A DNA stretch of 64,000 bases, taken from NCBI RefSeq assembly GCF_900109955.1, contig NZ_FOJB01000001.1, positions 558,001 to 622,000 on the forward strand, read 5' to 3'. Source of the DNA: Aliiroseovarius sediminilitoris (lineage in GTDB: Bacteria > Pseudomonadota > Alphaproteobacteria > Rhodobacterales > Rhodobacteraceae). The notes under the pieces are model-generated. The model worked only from the letters and a program-made list of their open reading frames with translations. It had not been told where the DNA came from and made no database searches. Made by a program: the position numbers and the translations under genes. Positions 1 to 6,206 of the stretch are shown piece by piece. Numbering within the stretch: position 1 is the first letter of the stretch; every line of letters begins with the position of its first letter.

Positions 1-320
1 GTGGCCAGGTTCTGTGTAAGCCGGGCTCGGTGAACCCGCACACGAAGTTCGAAGCCGAGGTCTATATCCTGACCAAGGAAGAGGGTGGCCGTCACACGCC
101 GTTCTTCGCGAACTACCGTCCTCAGTTCTACTTCCGGACCACAGACGTGACCGGCACGGTTGAGCTGCCGTCGGGCACCGAAATGGTGATGCCGGGCGAC
201 AACCTGAAGTTCAACGTTGAACTGATTGCGCCGATCGCGATGGAAGAAAAGCTGCGCTTCGCCATCCGCGAAGGCGGCCGCACCGTTGGGTCCGGCGTTG
301 TGTCGAAGATCATCGAGTAA
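1..320 (+). CDS. tuf: Elongation factor Tu, 3' end only (first tuf copy)
   Basis: This is the C-terminal part (about 105 residues) of EF-Tu, which carries aminoacyl-tRNA to the ribosomal A site. The gene begins before the window and only domain 3 is visible. The frame is open from base 3 and ends at TAA 318-320. The DNA matches 19892-20211 with two synonymous differences (bases 161 and 182), so the encoded protein is identical there to the complete tuf copy. This is the tuf copy that sits near tRNA-Trp and secE, a common bacterial arrangement. It is followed by a duplicated two-terminator tail. Confidence 0.97.
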   Translation, partial: GQVLCKPGSVNPHTKFEAEVYILTKEEGGRHTPFFANYRPQFYFRTTDVTGTVELPSGTEMVMPGDNLKFNVELIAPIAMEEKLRFAIREGGRTVGSGVVSKIIE

Positions 321-345
321 TCGAAACTCCGATGCTTGACCCGGA

Positions 346-372
346 AAGGGCGTCCTTCGGGACGCCCTTTTT
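346..372 (+). terminator. Intrinsic terminator A after tuf copy 1
   Basis: A hairpin with arms AAAGGGCGTCC and GGACGCCCTTT and a short TTCG loop is followed by T residues. It lies 25 bases after the tuf stop codon. It is repeated identically at 20236-20262. Confidence 0.9.
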
Positions 373-414
373 GTGTCACGCCGAGAGATGATCCCGAGAC
401 GCACAATCAAACAC

Positions 415-435
415 GTGTCGAAGATCATCGAGTAA
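415..435 (+). repeat. 21-base echo of the tuf 3' end
   Basis: These 21 bases are identical to 300-320, the last six tuf codons plus stop, but lie 95 bases downstream of the real stop codon in a non-coding stretch. The same echo is present at 20305-20325 behind the second tuf gene. It marks the likely junction of two formerly separate tuf tails. Confidence 0.9.
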
Positions 436-524
436 GAACGCCCCGCGTTCTGACTGGCGACAGGCGATCTGGCGGCGACGCCAAATCTGCCGAGAGCCTG
501 ATAGCGATCGCAATTCTTGAACGG

Positions 525-550
525 AAAGGGCGCCTGAAGGCGCCCTTTTT
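525..550 (+). terminator. Intrinsic terminator B after tuf copy 1
   Basis: Hairpin AAAGGGCGCC-TGAA-GGCGCCCTTTTT. It is the second terminator of the tuf tail, about 150 bases after terminator A and 89 bases after the echo of the tuf end. It is repeated at 20415-20441. Confidence 0.9.
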
Positions 551-590
551 CATTTGAGTTGCTCTTGCTCAGCAGTGTTCACTCTATAGT

Positions 591-1229
591 ATGGAAAATG
601 GATCATCCATTGTAAGGCGTGCAGCATTGTTGTTCTTGTTTCTGGTAACTCTTCTGTCTTTTCTGTTCACAGCTTTTGCGGTTTCGAAACCCGGATGGGA
701 TGATCTCCTGTTGCTCTCGGTGCCGATCACGCTTGCTGGCTTGTTCTTATTGCTGCGGCTGCTTCAGAGACAGACGTCATCGAGGCAGAGAAAACCCAAG
801 CGACCAGCCCAAAAGAAAGTGTGGGCAATCGTTGATGGGTCGAATGTGCTGCACTGGGCAGATGGAGAACCCAGCATTGACCCGCTGCGTGCGGTAACGC
901 GGCGATTGTTGGAACTTGGATTCTCTCCTCGGGTCTTCTTTGATGCCAACGCAGGGTATCTTCTATCTGGTCGGTATCTGCATGATCGTGATTTTGAGAA
1001 CATCCTGCGTTTGCAGAGTTCATCCGTAACAGTTGTCGCGAAGGGAACGATCGCGGACGAGGCGATTTTACGTGAAGCGCGCAGATTAAATGCGATCGTT
1101 GTGACAAATGATCGTTATCGTGATTGGGCTGAAATGTTTCCCGAAGTGCAGACCAATGGATTTTTAATGCGTGGAAAATACACTTCGAACGGTTTGATGT
1201 TGGACGTTGATGTCAAAGTTGCCTCGTAA
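591..1229 (+). CDS. Membrane-anchored NYN/PIN-like ribonuclease (Zc3h12a-type domain)
   Basis: A 212-residue protein with two hydrophobic segments (about 10-31 and 38-57), a basic linker (58-76) and a C-terminal NYN nuclease-like domain. The domain shows VDGSNV with D82 and N85, D118, D156, and a TNDRYRDW motif with D174 and D178, which is typical of the Zc3h12a-like RNase family; these acidic residues would bind the catalytic metal. The topology places the nuclease next to the membrane, probably on the cytoplasmic face. No Shine-Dalgarno sequence is seen before ATG 591, and a TATAGT directly abuts it, so translation may start later, for example at TTG 630 behind an AAGG. The base composition looks AT-richer than the neighbours. 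The RNA target is unknown. Confidence 0.75.
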   Translation: MENGSSIVRRAALLFLFLVTLLSFLFTAFAVSKPGWDDLLLLSVPITLAGLFLLLRLLQRQTSSRQRKPKRPAQKKVWAIVDGSNVLHWADGEPSIDPLRAVTRRLLELGFSPRVFFDANAGYLLSGRYLHDRDFENILRLQSSSVTVVAKGTIADEAILREARRLNAIVVTNDRYRDWAEMFPEVQTNGFLMRGKYTSNGLMLDVDVKVAS

Positions 1230-1253
1230 TACGAACGAGGACAACGGATCGCC

Positions 1254-2096
1254 TCAAAGCTTATCCGGATCCACCATCAAATACCCCGTCCGCACCCCCG
1301 GATTTGCCTTGATGGCGCGCTTCATCCGGTAAATACGCTGCTTCCTGCGCCAAGTGCGGGCAAGTGGTTGAACTTCGGTCAGGCTGCCGAGTAGCGCGTC
1401 GTCGTCAAGGTCGCTGACCTTGCCCGCTGTCAGTGCCTTGTCATCAATCGGGCGGATATTCTGGAAGATCACGGTGTCGTCGGGGCAGAAGGCCACCGGC
1501 CTGAACCAGTCTTTCATCAGGTGCATTTGCACCGGGATCCACGGAAGGCGCCAGTGGAAGTAATCTTGCTGCACCACCAAAGATTGCCCCGGTATCAGAT
1601 GCGGAAAGAACCGTTCGGCGATGCCGTCGGTGGTTTCGGTCGATTTCGCGGCGTCCATGACCAGCAGTTCAATTGGCGATCCGTCCCAGGTTTTTGTCAG
1701 GATGTCACCGCGATGCAGGGTGACGCGTTCCTCCCACGGTTCCAGAAGATCGCGGGCCAGCCAATAGATGTCAGTCCCTTTGAACGGCGCGATACCCTTG
1801 CGATAGAGTTCCGCGGCTTTGGTGCGTTCATCCGCTTTGAAGCGGTCATATGCATGAATCCAATGGGATTTTCCAGCGTCCATATGCCCATCGGCAAGAC
1901 GCGCGGTTGATCCGCCGACGAAGCAGCCCAGATCGACAACGGCCCCAATATCTTGGGTCCAATGCGATGTAAGCCAATAATAGAGTTTTTGTTCCCGCTT
2001 CGCCAACATGGTCGGCACGCTCTGGGTTTGCTCCATCTCGGCCCGGTCGATGGCGCGCCACGGCGCATCGTTGAATTCGTTGGTATCCCGTATCAT
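1254..2096 (-). CDS. Class I SAM-dependent methyltransferase-like protein
   Basis: 280 residues. Residues 53-63 (VVDLGCFVGGS) fit motif I of a Rossmann-type methyltransferase, and an acidic residue follows in HAYDRFKA, as expected for SAM ribose binding. Later segments (ELLVMDAAKS and a QQDYFHW stretch) resemble the TylF/Methyltransf_24 class often found with glycan or macrolide genes. The C-terminal 60 residues are basic and rich in R and K. It converges on the NYN nuclease gene with a 24-base gap. The substrate cannot be told, and no sugar-biosynthesis neighbours are present. Confidence 0.65.
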   Translation of the reverse strand: MIRDTNEFNDAPWRAIDRAEMEQTQSVPTMLAKREQKLYYWLTSHWTQDIGAVVDLGCFVGGSTARLADGHMDAGKSHWIHAYDRFKADERTKAAELYRKGIAPFKGTDIYWLARDLLEPWEERVTLHRGDILTKTWDGSPIELLVMDAAKSTETTDGIAERFFPHLIPGQSLVVQQDYFHWRLPWIPVQMHLMKDWFRPVAFCPDDTVIFQNIRPIDDKALTAGKVSDLDDDALLGSLTEVQPLARTWRRKQRIYRMKRAIKANPGVRTGYLMVDPDKL

Positions 2097-2186
2097 CTGG
2101 ATTCCGTGTTACCGCATCATCTGGCAGGTAAACAGTCGAAGATTTAAGGTCGGGTTGCTTTCTTCGCAGATTGTCGCTGAAATCGC

Positions 2187-2215
2187 TTGAAAACATCTGC
2201 GCCTTGCCGTAATCC
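2187..2215 (+). promoter_or_regulatory. Candidate sigma70-type promoter of tRNA-Trp
   Basis: TTGAAA (2187-2192), a 17-base spacer and TAATCC (2210-2215) place the start near 2222, seven bases before the mature tRNA. The discriminator GACCCTCGG is GC-rich, as at stable-RNA promoters. Confidence 0.5.
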
Positions 2216-2228
2216 GACCCTCGGTCCT

Positions 2229-2304
2229 AGGGGTATAGCTCAGTTGGTAGAGCGACGGTCTCCAAAACCGTAGGTCCCGGGTTCGAACCCTGGTGCCCCT
2301 GCCA
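2229..2304 (+). tRNA. trnW: tRNA-Trp (anticodon CCA)
   Basis: A 76-base cloverleaf. The acceptor arm AGGGGTA (2229-2235) pairs with TGCCCCT (2294-2300), with G 2301 as discriminator and an encoded CCA at 2302-2304. The D stem is GCTC/GAGC, the anticodon stem ACGGT/ACCGT encloses loop CTCCAAA with anticodon CCA, and the T arm contains GGTTCGAAC. It lies between tuf and secE, a frequent bacterial position. Confidence 0.97.
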
Positions 2305-2434
2305 TTTCCACCGCTTCGTTGACCTTGACCACGTCATTTCGGCTTTATTGTCGGGGCGCAGGGCTGACGAGGCTTGAAAACCCCGCGCGCATTGCGTAAT
2401 TGACCGCCTGACTCATAAAAGGTTGAGAAACAAG

Positions 2435-2626
2435 ATGACCAATCCGCTGCAATTCATTCAGCAGGTGCGTGCCGAAGTGTCCAAGGTGACATGGCCGACC
2501 CGCCGCGAAGTGCTTCTGACCACAGGGATGGTGTTTGTGCTGGCTGCGCTGACGGCGCTGTTCTTCTCGCTTATTGATCTGGGTATTCGCAGCGGTCTGG
2601 CTGTTGTGCTTGGTCTGTTTGGCTGA
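2435..2626 (+). CDS. secE: Preprotein translocase subunit SecE
   Basis: 63 residues, one transmembrane helix (about 30-58) after the conserved amphipathic segment with EVSKVTWPTRRE. SecE clamps the two halves of SecY in the SecYEG channel of the inner membrane. The start is ATG 2435, behind AAAGG at 2418-2422. An in-frame TTG four codons earlier would add MRNK but has no better ribosome binding site. SecE is the short single-helix form usual in alphaproteobacteria. It precedes nusG, as in most bacteria. Confidence 0.93.
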   Translation: MTNPLQFIQQVRAEVSKVTWPTRREVLLTTGMVFVLAALTALFFSLIDLGIRSGLAVVLGLFG

Positions 2627-2779
2627 GTTTTCGCCTGACCCCTTGAAATGAGCACGTTTCAGGGGTAGTCCGGGCGACACTTCGGGACGGGCGTGTGGCG
2701 ATTCGAGTTGCACGCCGCTTTTTTGTTCCCGAAAACGGAATTTGAATGGCCCAATGGGCGCAAGAAGGCAGAGGCTGAT

Positions 2780-3313
2780 ATGGCGAAACGGTGGTATTCG
2801 GTGAGCGTGCTCTCGAACTTCGAAAAGAAGATTGCCGAGCAGATCAAGACCTCGGTCGAAGAAAAAGGTCTGGGCGATGAGATCGACGAGGTTCTGGTCC
2901 CCACCGAAGAGGTGATTGAAGTTCGCCGTGGCAAGAAAGTGACCACCGAACGTCGGTTTATGCCGGGCTACGTGCTTGTTCATATGGAGATGTCGGACGA
3001 AGGCTATCACCTGATCACGTCAATCAATCGCGTGACCGGGTTCCTTGGTCCGCAGGGCCGCCCGATGCCGATGCGTGATGCCGAAGTCAATGCGATCCTG
3101 AACCGTGTTGAAGAAGGCGTTGACGCGCCGCGCACCCTGATCCACTTCGAAGTGGGCGAGAAGGTGGCGGTGACGGATGGTCCGTTTGAAGGCTTTGACG
3201 GAATGGTCGAAGACGTTGATGACGATAACCAGCGCCTGAAGGTCACGGTGTCGATCTTTGGCCGGGCCACCCCGGTCGAACTGGAATACACGCAGGTCAC
3301 GAAACAGACCTGA
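2780..3313 (+). CDS. nusG: Transcription termination/antitermination factor NusG
   Basis: 177 residues, the usual NusG length. The NGN domain begins MAKRWYSVSV and includes the MPGYVLVHM strand (61-69). The C-terminal KOW domain contains VGEKVAVTDGPFEGFDG (about 125-141). NusG binds the RNA polymerase clamp and links it to Rho or to ribosomal protein S10. The frame is open for 29 codons upstream, but ATG 2780 matches the family N-terminus. Its partners rpoB, rpoC and rpsJ (S10) are all in this window. Confidence 0.97.
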   Translation: MAKRWYSVSVLSNFEKKIAEQIKTSVEEKGLGDEIDEVLVPTEEVIEVRRGKKVTTERRFMPGYVLVHMEMSDEGYHLITSINRVTGFLGPQGRPMPMRDAEVNAILNRVEEGVDAPRTLIHFEVGEKVAVTDGPFEGFDGMVEDVDDDNQRLKVTVSIFGRATPVELEYTQVTKQT

Positions 3314-3432
3314 CGCGTTAGCCGCCCCATCGGGCGGGCGTGGGAGGGGCCGGGATCGCGATCCCCAATCCAGACCACGACAATGGAAGGCAAAGGGACG
3401 CGTCCCGGAGCTGTTGTAAAAGGAGAAGCCAG

Positions 3433-3858
3433 ATGGCTAAAAAACTCGCTGGCACGATGAAGCTGCAGGTTCCTGCAGGTCAAGCCAACCCCAGCCCGCC
3501 CGTCGGCCCCGCATTGGGTCAACGCGGCATCAACATCATGGAATTCTGCAAGGCATTCAACGCCAAGACGCAGGAAATGGAGCCCGGTGCGCCGTGCCCG
3601 ACCGTGATCACCTATTACCAGGACAAGTCCTTCACCATGGATATCAAGACGCCGCCTGCGTCTTACTACCTGCGCAAGGCGGCTGGCCTGAAGTCGGGTG
3701 CGAACAAGCCTGGTCACGAAACCGTGGGCACCGTGACCGCCGCTCAGGTGAAAGAGATCGCCGAAGCAAAAATGAAAGATCTGAACGCGACTGATATCGA
3801 AGCTGCGATGTTGATCGTTCTGGGCTCTGCCCGGTCTATGGGCATCGAGGTGAAGTAA
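3433..3858 (+). CDS. rplK: 50S ribosomal protein L11
   Basis: 141 residues, standard L11 length. It has the proline-rich N-terminus ([19 protein letters not shown]) and the C-terminal RNA-binding domain. L11 forms the GTPase-associated centre with 23S rRNA and is needed for RelA activation. ATG 3433 has AAAGGAG at 3419-3425. The 119-base gap from nusG contains the 14-base palindrome GGGATCGCGATCCC (3352-3365). The stop codon lies one base before the rplA start. Confidence 0.97.
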   Translation: MAKKLAGTMKLQVPAGQANPSPPVGPALGQRGINIMEFCKAFNAKTQEMEPGAPCPTVITYYQDKSFTMDIKTPPASYYLRKAAGLKSGANKPGHETVGTVTAAQVKEIAEAKMKDLNATDIEAAMLIVLGSARSMGIEVK

Positions 3859-3859
3859 G

Positions 3860-4558
3860 ATGGCGAAATTGGGTAAACGCACCAAAGCCGCACGCGAAGC
3901 ATTCGCCGGCAAAGAAAACGTTTCTGTCGAAGAAGCTGTCGCTCTGGTCAAGAGCAACGCCAAAGCAAAGTTCGACGAGACAATCGAGATCGCCATGTCG
4001 CTGGGTGTCGACACACGTCACGCAGACCAGATGGTTCGCGGTGTGATCGGCCTGCCGAACGGCACCGGTAAAACCATGCGGGTCGCCGTGTTCGCACGTG
4101 GTCCCAAAGCGGAAGAAGCTCAGGCAGCCGGTGCCGACATCGTCGGCGCAGAAGACCTGATGGAAACCATTCAGGGCGGCACCATCGAGTTCGATCGCTG
4201 CATCGCAACGCCGGACATGATGCCGATCGTGGGTCGTCTGGGCAAAGTCCTTGGCCCTCGCAACCTGATGCCGAACCCGAAGGTTGGCACTGTGACCATG
4301 GATGTGAAAGAAGCCGTGGAAGCAGCAAAAGGTGGCCAGGTTCAGTTCAAAGCTGAAAAAGGCGGCGTGGTTCATGCGGGTCTGGGCAAGGCGTCGTTTG
4401 ATGAAGCCAAGCTGGTCGAAAACGTGCGTGCCTTCATTGACGCCGTTCAAAAAGCCAAGCCGACCGGTGCCAAAGGCACTTATATGAAAAAGATCGCGCT
4501 AAGCTCGACCATGGGTCCGGGCGTTACCATCTCGGTGGACAGCGCGACGGGCAACTGA
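3860..4558 (+). CDS. rplA: 50S ribosomal protein L1
   Basis: 232 residues. L1 forms the mobile L1 stalk that handles E-site tRNA. The family stretch [20 protein letters not shown] is present. It starts one base after rplK, so translation is probably coupled. In many bacteria L1 represses the L11 operon by binding the mRNA leader; I did not identify that site. A terminator follows at 4582-4608. Confidence 0.97.
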   Translation: MAKLGKRTKAAREAFAGKENVSVEEAVALVKSNAKAKFDETIEIAMSLGVDTRHADQMVRGVIGLPNGTGKTMRVAVFARGPKAEEAQAAGADIVGAEDLMETIQGGTIEFDRCIATPDMMPIVGRLGKVLGPRNLMPNPKVGTVTMDVKEAVEAAKGGQVQFKAEKGGVVHAGLGKASFDEAKLVENVRAFIDAVQKAKPTGAKGTYMKKIALSSTMGPGVTISVDSATGN

Positions 4559-4581
4559 TCGTCAGTTGACGCAATACCTTG

Positions 4582-4608
4582 AAGGGCGCCCGATGTGGCG
4601 CCCTTTTC
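4582..4608 (+). terminator. Intrinsic terminator after rplA
   Basis: Hairpin AAGGGCGCC-CGATGT-GGCGCCCTT followed by TTCG. It separates rplK-rplA from rplJ-rplL. A strong hairpin with a short T-run could allow partial read-through. Confidence 0.85.
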
Positions 4609-4625
4609 GTATTTGCCATCCCCTT

Positions 4626-4654
4626 TTGCGCAACGGATGATTTCGTGCTAGTGT
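4626..4654 (+). promoter_or_regulatory. Candidate promoter of rplJ-rplL
   Basis: TTGCGC (4626-4631), 17 bases, TAGTGT (4649-4654). The match is only fair. Its place directly after the rplA terminator, and the long leader behind it, support a promoter in this gap. Confidence 0.35.
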
Positions 4655-5002
4655 TCAAAGAGTTTTGGGCGACGCCTCACAACGCGCGCCCGATTAGGGG
4701 TTGGAATACCCCGGCAAACGTCCTAAGTAACCCATGCAGTCCAGCGTGCGATTCGTCGTGCGCTGTTTTGCATTTCGTCCGAGACGGTGGGTGACACTGG
4801 TGGGCCGTGCTGAAAAGCGACCGCGCGCAAGGGTCATAATTCCTGCCTGAGATGGGAAATGAACAAAAGAATTCTCGTGGCCCTTTGGCCCTGGGGCGAT
4901 TTTGCGAAGGACCCGTATCACGGACCCGATTGCCGGGTTTTCTCTGAAAATCTGGTGAAATAAGAGCCGGAGGGTCTGACCCTCCATACTTGGAGTAAAA
5001 CT
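4655..5002 (+). promoter_or_regulatory. Long leader before rplJ, probable L10(L7/L12) autoregulatory region
   Basis: About 350 bases without a plausible gene lie before rplJ. Near the 3' end is a hairpin GGAGGG-TCTGA-CCCTCC (4969-4985), then the rplJ ribosome binding site GGAG (4992-4995) and GTG start 5003. In many bacteria the L10-(L7/L12)4 complex binds such a leader and blocks translation. The exact binding fold was not resolved here, so the regulatory role is an inference from position and structure. Confidence 0.5.
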
Positions 5003-5515
5003 GTGGATAGAGCCCAGAAAGAGAAAGTGGTCGAGGAACTCGGCCAGATCTTCGAAAGCTCTGGCGTCGTAGTGGTTGCCCACTACGCGGGTCTCACGGT
5101 TGCCGAGATGCAGGACCTGCGTTCGCAAATGCGCGAAGCTGGCGGGTCGGTGCGTGTTGCCAAGAACAAGCTCGCCAAAATCGCCTTGGAAGACAAGCCG
5201 GCCGCTTCAATCGCCGACCTTCTTTCGGGCATGACCGTTCTTGCCTATTCCGAAGACCCCGTGGCTGCGGCCAAGGTCATGGAAGGCTACGCCAAGACCA
5301 ACGACAAACTCGTTATTCTTGGTGGTGCCATGGGCGAGACGGCGCTGGATACGGCCGGTGTCAAAGCTGTTGCCGCTATGCCGTCGCGTGACGAGCTTAT
5401 TGCTTCGATCGTTGGCTGCATTGGCGCGCCTGCTTCGAACATCGCCGGTGCCATTGGCGCGCCTGCTTCGAACATCGCATCCATCTTGTCCACAATCGAG
5501 GACAAGGCTGCTTAA
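5003..5515 (+). CDS. rplJ: 50S ribosomal protein L10
   Basis: 170 residues, GTG start behind GGAG. L10 is the base of the stalk that holds the L7/L12 dimers. The N-terminal half carries the rRNA-binding region ([18 protein letters not shown]). Near the C-terminus an 11-residue unit (GAPASNIA core) occurs twice in tandem, coded by two identical 27-base runs at 5419-5445 and 5452-5478. This lies beside the helix that docks L7/L12. The repeat may be normal for this group; I recall similar sequences in relatives but could not check. Confidence 0.96.
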   Translation: MDRAQKEKVVEELGQIFESSGVVVVAHYAGLTVAEMQDLRSQMREAGGSVRVAKNKLAKIALEDKPAASIADLLSGMTVLAYSEDPVAAAKVMEGYAKTNDKLVILGGAMGETALDTAGVKAVAAMPSRDELIASIVGCIGAPASNIAGAIGAPASNIASILSTIEDKAA

Positions 5516-5584
5516 GCAATCTGAGCCCCGTGTAGCGGAATATCGCCTCACGTTGGAACACATCTAATAACGGAAAGAAGTCAA

Positions 5585-5959
5585 ATGGCTGATCTGAAGA
5601 AACTTGCTGAAGAGATCGTGGGTCTGACCCTTCTCGAAGCACAAGAACTGAAAACCATCCTCAAGGACGAGTATGGCATCGAGCCCGCAGCTGGCGGCGC
5701 AGTGATGATGGCTGGCCCTGCTGGCGACGCTGGCGCAGCTGAAGAAGAAAAAACCGAGTTCGACGTCGTTCTGAAGAACGCTGGTGCCTCGAAAATCAAC
5801 GTGATCAAAGAAGTTCGCGGCATCACCGGTCTTGGCTTGAAGGAAGCCAAAGAGCTGGTCGAAGCTGGCGGCAAGATCAAAGAAGGCGTGGACAAAGCCG
5901 AAGCAGAAGACATCAAAGGCAAGCTGGAAGCAGCTGGCGCCGAAGTCGAGCTGGCCTAA
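5585..5959 (+). CDS. rplL: 50S ribosomal protein L7/L12
   Basis: 124 residues: an N-terminal dimerisation helix pair, an Ala/Gly/Glu-rich hinge (about 36-52), and the C-terminal factor-binding domain with [14 protein letters not shown]. It recruits EF-G, EF-Tu and other GTPases to the ribosome. A start ATG at 5585 follows GGAAAG. It is co-transcribed with rplJ (69-base gap) and followed by a hairpin-rich spacer before rpoB. Confidence 0.97.
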   Translation: MADLKKLAEEIVGLTLLEAQELKTILKDEYGIEPAAGGAVMMAGPAGDAGAAEEEKTEFDVVLKNAGASKINVIKEVRGITGLGLKEAKELVEAGGKIKEGVDKAEAEDIKGKLEAAGAEVELA

Positions 5960-5971
5960 GCCTTGCGCTTT

Positions 5972-6067
5972 CGGGTCGCTTGAAGACCCGCAAATTATGG
6001 CTGGGCCCGGAGAAATCCGGGTCCAGCCGAACCTGTCTTGAAGAGGGCCCGAAGGATCGGGCGCTCT
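5972..6067 (+). promoter_or_regulatory. Three hairpins in the rplL-rpoB spacer
   Basis: Hairpin 1 is CGGGTC/GACCCG (5972-5990). Hairpin 2 is a 12-base-pair stem GGCTGGGCCCGG/CCGGGTCCAGCC (5999-6028). Hairpin 3 is AGAGGGCCCGA/TCGGGCGCTCT with one mismatch (6042-6067). None has a following T-run. In other bacteria this spacer holds an attenuator and an RNase III site that set the ratio of ribosomal protein to RNA polymerase; that role is inferred here. Confidence 0.55.
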
Positions 6068-6206
6068 TCTGGGAAAGGTTCAATGGATCGGGAGGAAGCC
6101 CTTGGGACGGTTTCCGGGAATTGGTCCGAACCCCCAATCTCGGACGAGGCGTTGCCGGTGACCCAACGGTTGGCGCATCAGTTGAGAAATGAAAGGTAAT
6201 TACCTT

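Larger units (their letters stand above)
1..550 (+). repeat. Direct repeat, copy 1: tuf 3' end plus downstream tail
   Basis: Bases 1-550 match 19892-20440 with three substitutions (161, 182, 452) and one single-base indel at 340-342. The match continues about 230 bases past the tuf stop codon and stops in the T-run of the second terminator. It probably extends left of the window through the rest of tuf. Such identity outside the coding region is best explained by gene conversion between the two tuf loci; that is an inference. Confidence 0.95.

Noticed and set aside
336-557. A 73-codon plus-strand open frame across the tuf tail
   Set aside because: It crosses both terminators, its residues come from hairpin sequence, and the same frame in the second copy differs through the one-base indel.
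2319-2349. TTGACC repeats before secE as a promoter
   Set aside because: No acceptable -10 element at 16-18 bases; read-through from the tRNA-Trp promoter or an unrecognised element is equally possible.
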